A stretch of DNA of 34,604 nt. Source: Bacteroidales bacterium (GTDB lineage Bacteria > Bacteroidota > Bacteroidia > Bacteroidales > WCHB1-69). Shown here piece by piece: positions 33,729-34,604 of the stretch. Made by a program: the position numbers and the translations under genes. The first letter of the stretch is position 1. Each line of letters starts with the position of its first letter. The notes under the pieces were generated by a model. That model did no database searches. It saw only the letters and a program-made list of their open reading frames with translations, and had not been told where the DNA came from. The DNA is taken from assembly GCA_017994425.1 (NCBI GenBank), contig JAGOKS010000018.1, positions 1-34,604 of the forward strand, read 5' to 3'.

Positions 33729-34604
33729 TTGGAAAGAGAAATAAACATAAAAAAGTTTGCTAAAGAATGCATTGCTGAAGAAGCAAAAGCCATTGTTCGC
33801 TTAAAAGATTTCATTAATGATGATTTCGAAGCGTGTATCCATGAAATTTTCAACGATAACGAAGGTCGAGTCATCGTTACAGGTATCGGTAAAAGCGCTA
33901 TTATAGCACAAAAAATGGTTGCTACTTTCAATTCCACAGGTACACCGGCAATTTTCATGCATGCTGCCGATGCTGTACATGGGGATTTAGGCATTATTCA
34001 AGCTCACGACATTGTTATATGTCTGTCGAAGAGTGGCAATACTCCTGAAATTAAACTACTGTTACCCATGATTCAAATGATGGGAAATAAAATTATTGCT
34101 ATCGTAGGAAACATAAACTCTTACTTGGCACAGCATGCGGATTATACAATAAATTGTACCGTCGACAAAGAATCCTGTCCCAACAATCTTGCCCCCACTA
34201 CCAGCTCAACCGCTCAATTAGTAATAGGAAATGTAATGGCTGCCTGCTTGATTTCCATGCGGGGATTCTCTGATACCGATTTCGCTCGCATTCATCCGGG
34301 AGGAGTGTTAGGTAAAAAGTTATACCTCAAAGTTGAAACTTTATGCAAACAAAATGAAAAACCTCAGGTACAACCTTCCGATAATTTAAATACAATTATT
34401 TACGAAATATCTTCCAAACGCTTAGGCGTTACTGCCGTTATCAATAACAACAAGATTGTCGGCATCATCACCGATGGCGATTTACGACGCATGTTGCAAT
34501 CCTCTCAAAACATTCAAAATATCAAGGCTGAAGACATTATGTCTAGGGCACCTAAACTTATTAACGAAAATGAAATGGCGGTAAAATCGCTGGAAATCAT
34601 GCGA
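33729..34604 (+). CDS. kdsD: Arabinose-5-phosphate isomerase (KpsF/GutQ), 3' end cut off by window
   Basis: At least 292 residues, running off the end of the window. It converts D-ribulose 5-phosphate to D-arabinose 5-phosphate, the first step to Kdo for LPS. A SIS domain (about 35-170) has GIGKSAIIAQKM, AADAVHGDLGI and SKSGNTPE, with a PTTSSTAQL segment; two CBS domains begin at about residue 205 (first VQPSDNLNTIIYEI, then the DGDLRRML linker and EDIMSRAPKL). The frame has no ATG until residue 63, inside the SIS domain. The only plausible start is the TTG at 33729-33731 (then EREINIKKFAKECI), which follows the promoter by 20 bp. An in-frame stop lies upstream at 33696. The last bases in the window are within the second CBS domain. 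Confidence 0.88.
   Translation, partial: MEREINIKKFAKECIAEEAKAIVRLKDFINDDFEACIHEIFNDNEGRVIVTGIGKSAIIAQKMVATFNSTGTPAIFMHAADAVHGDLGIIQAHDIVICLSKSGNTPEIKLLLPMIQMMGNKIIAIVGNINSYLAQHADYTINCTVDKESCPNNLAPTTSSTAQLVIGNVMAACLISMRGFSDTDFARIHPGGVLGKKLYLKVETLCKQNEKPQVQPSDNLNTIIYEISSKRLGVTAVINNNKIVGIITDGDLRRMLQSSQNIQNIKAEDIMSRAPKLINENEMAVKSLEIMR

Overview
The window looks like chromosomal DNA from a low-GC member of the Bacteroidetes, most probably Bacteroidales. Ten genes or operons are preceded by the Bacteroidetes sigma-70 -7 element TAnnTTTG, and Shine-Dalgarno sequences are weak or absent. The gene content agrees: a PorX-type regulator of type IX secretion with a PorT-like barrel beside it, BatB/BatC/BatD proteins, a cluster of parvulin-type isomerases after guaB, a DUF4199 protein, an HU-like protein of the Bacteroidetes type and a Kpo/Kdo-pathway isomerase implying LPS. 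I see no rRNA, tRNA, CRISPR array, transposase, integrase or phage gene. The species cannot be named from this window.

Layout. 1-5.1 kb: a small lipoprotein (-), then a secreted M3 zinc peptidase, a glutamine synthetase and a LysE-type exporter (+). 5.1-7.6 kb: mnmD, a dihydroorotate-dehydrogenase-like protein and peptidase E (-). 7.9-9.0 kb: an SPFH membrane protein with a 58-residue Arc-like protein behind it (+). 9.0-11.4 kb: an MBOAT O-acyltransferase and an SGNH partner (-). 11.6-13.6 kb: an HU-like gene (-), an intergenic region of about 480 bp with five tandem 22-bp dyad repeats, and two Cys-rich proteins of unknown function (+). 13.6-17.2 kb: nucleotidyltransferase, kup and a lone HsdR-N-like nuclease-fold protein (-). 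17.2-24.0 kb: guaB, three SurA/PpiD-like chaperones and a MoxR ATPase (-), tightly packed. 24.1-27.4 kb: DUF4199, glycosyltransferase, lipid kinase and secreted nuclease (-). 27.5-31.2 kb: a fused BatB-BatC gene and batD (-). 31.4 kb to the end: porX, a PorT-like barrel and a truncated kdsD (+).

How the genes fit together. Much of the window serves the envelope: periplasmic folding of outer-membrane proteins (three parvulin-like proteins), MoxR/Bat stress functions, type IX secretion control, LPS Kdo supply, lipid-linked glycosyl transfer and surface O-acylation. Housekeeping is represented by guaB, glutamine synthetase, mnmD and kup.

Most of the gene content is conventional for this phylum. 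The most interesting unexplained signals are non-coding: the 5 x 22 bp palindromic array upstream of the HU-like gene (12111-12220), and five copies of TTCGTTTA/TAAACGAA packed between the divergent batBC and porX genes (31236-31412). In the coding part, the BatB-BatC fusion, the SPFH/Arc pair, the adjacent Cys-rich pair and a TTG-started kdsD deserve a second look. For several genes the longest ORF starts inside the promoter or the previous gene; I moved those starts downstream and say so in each entry.
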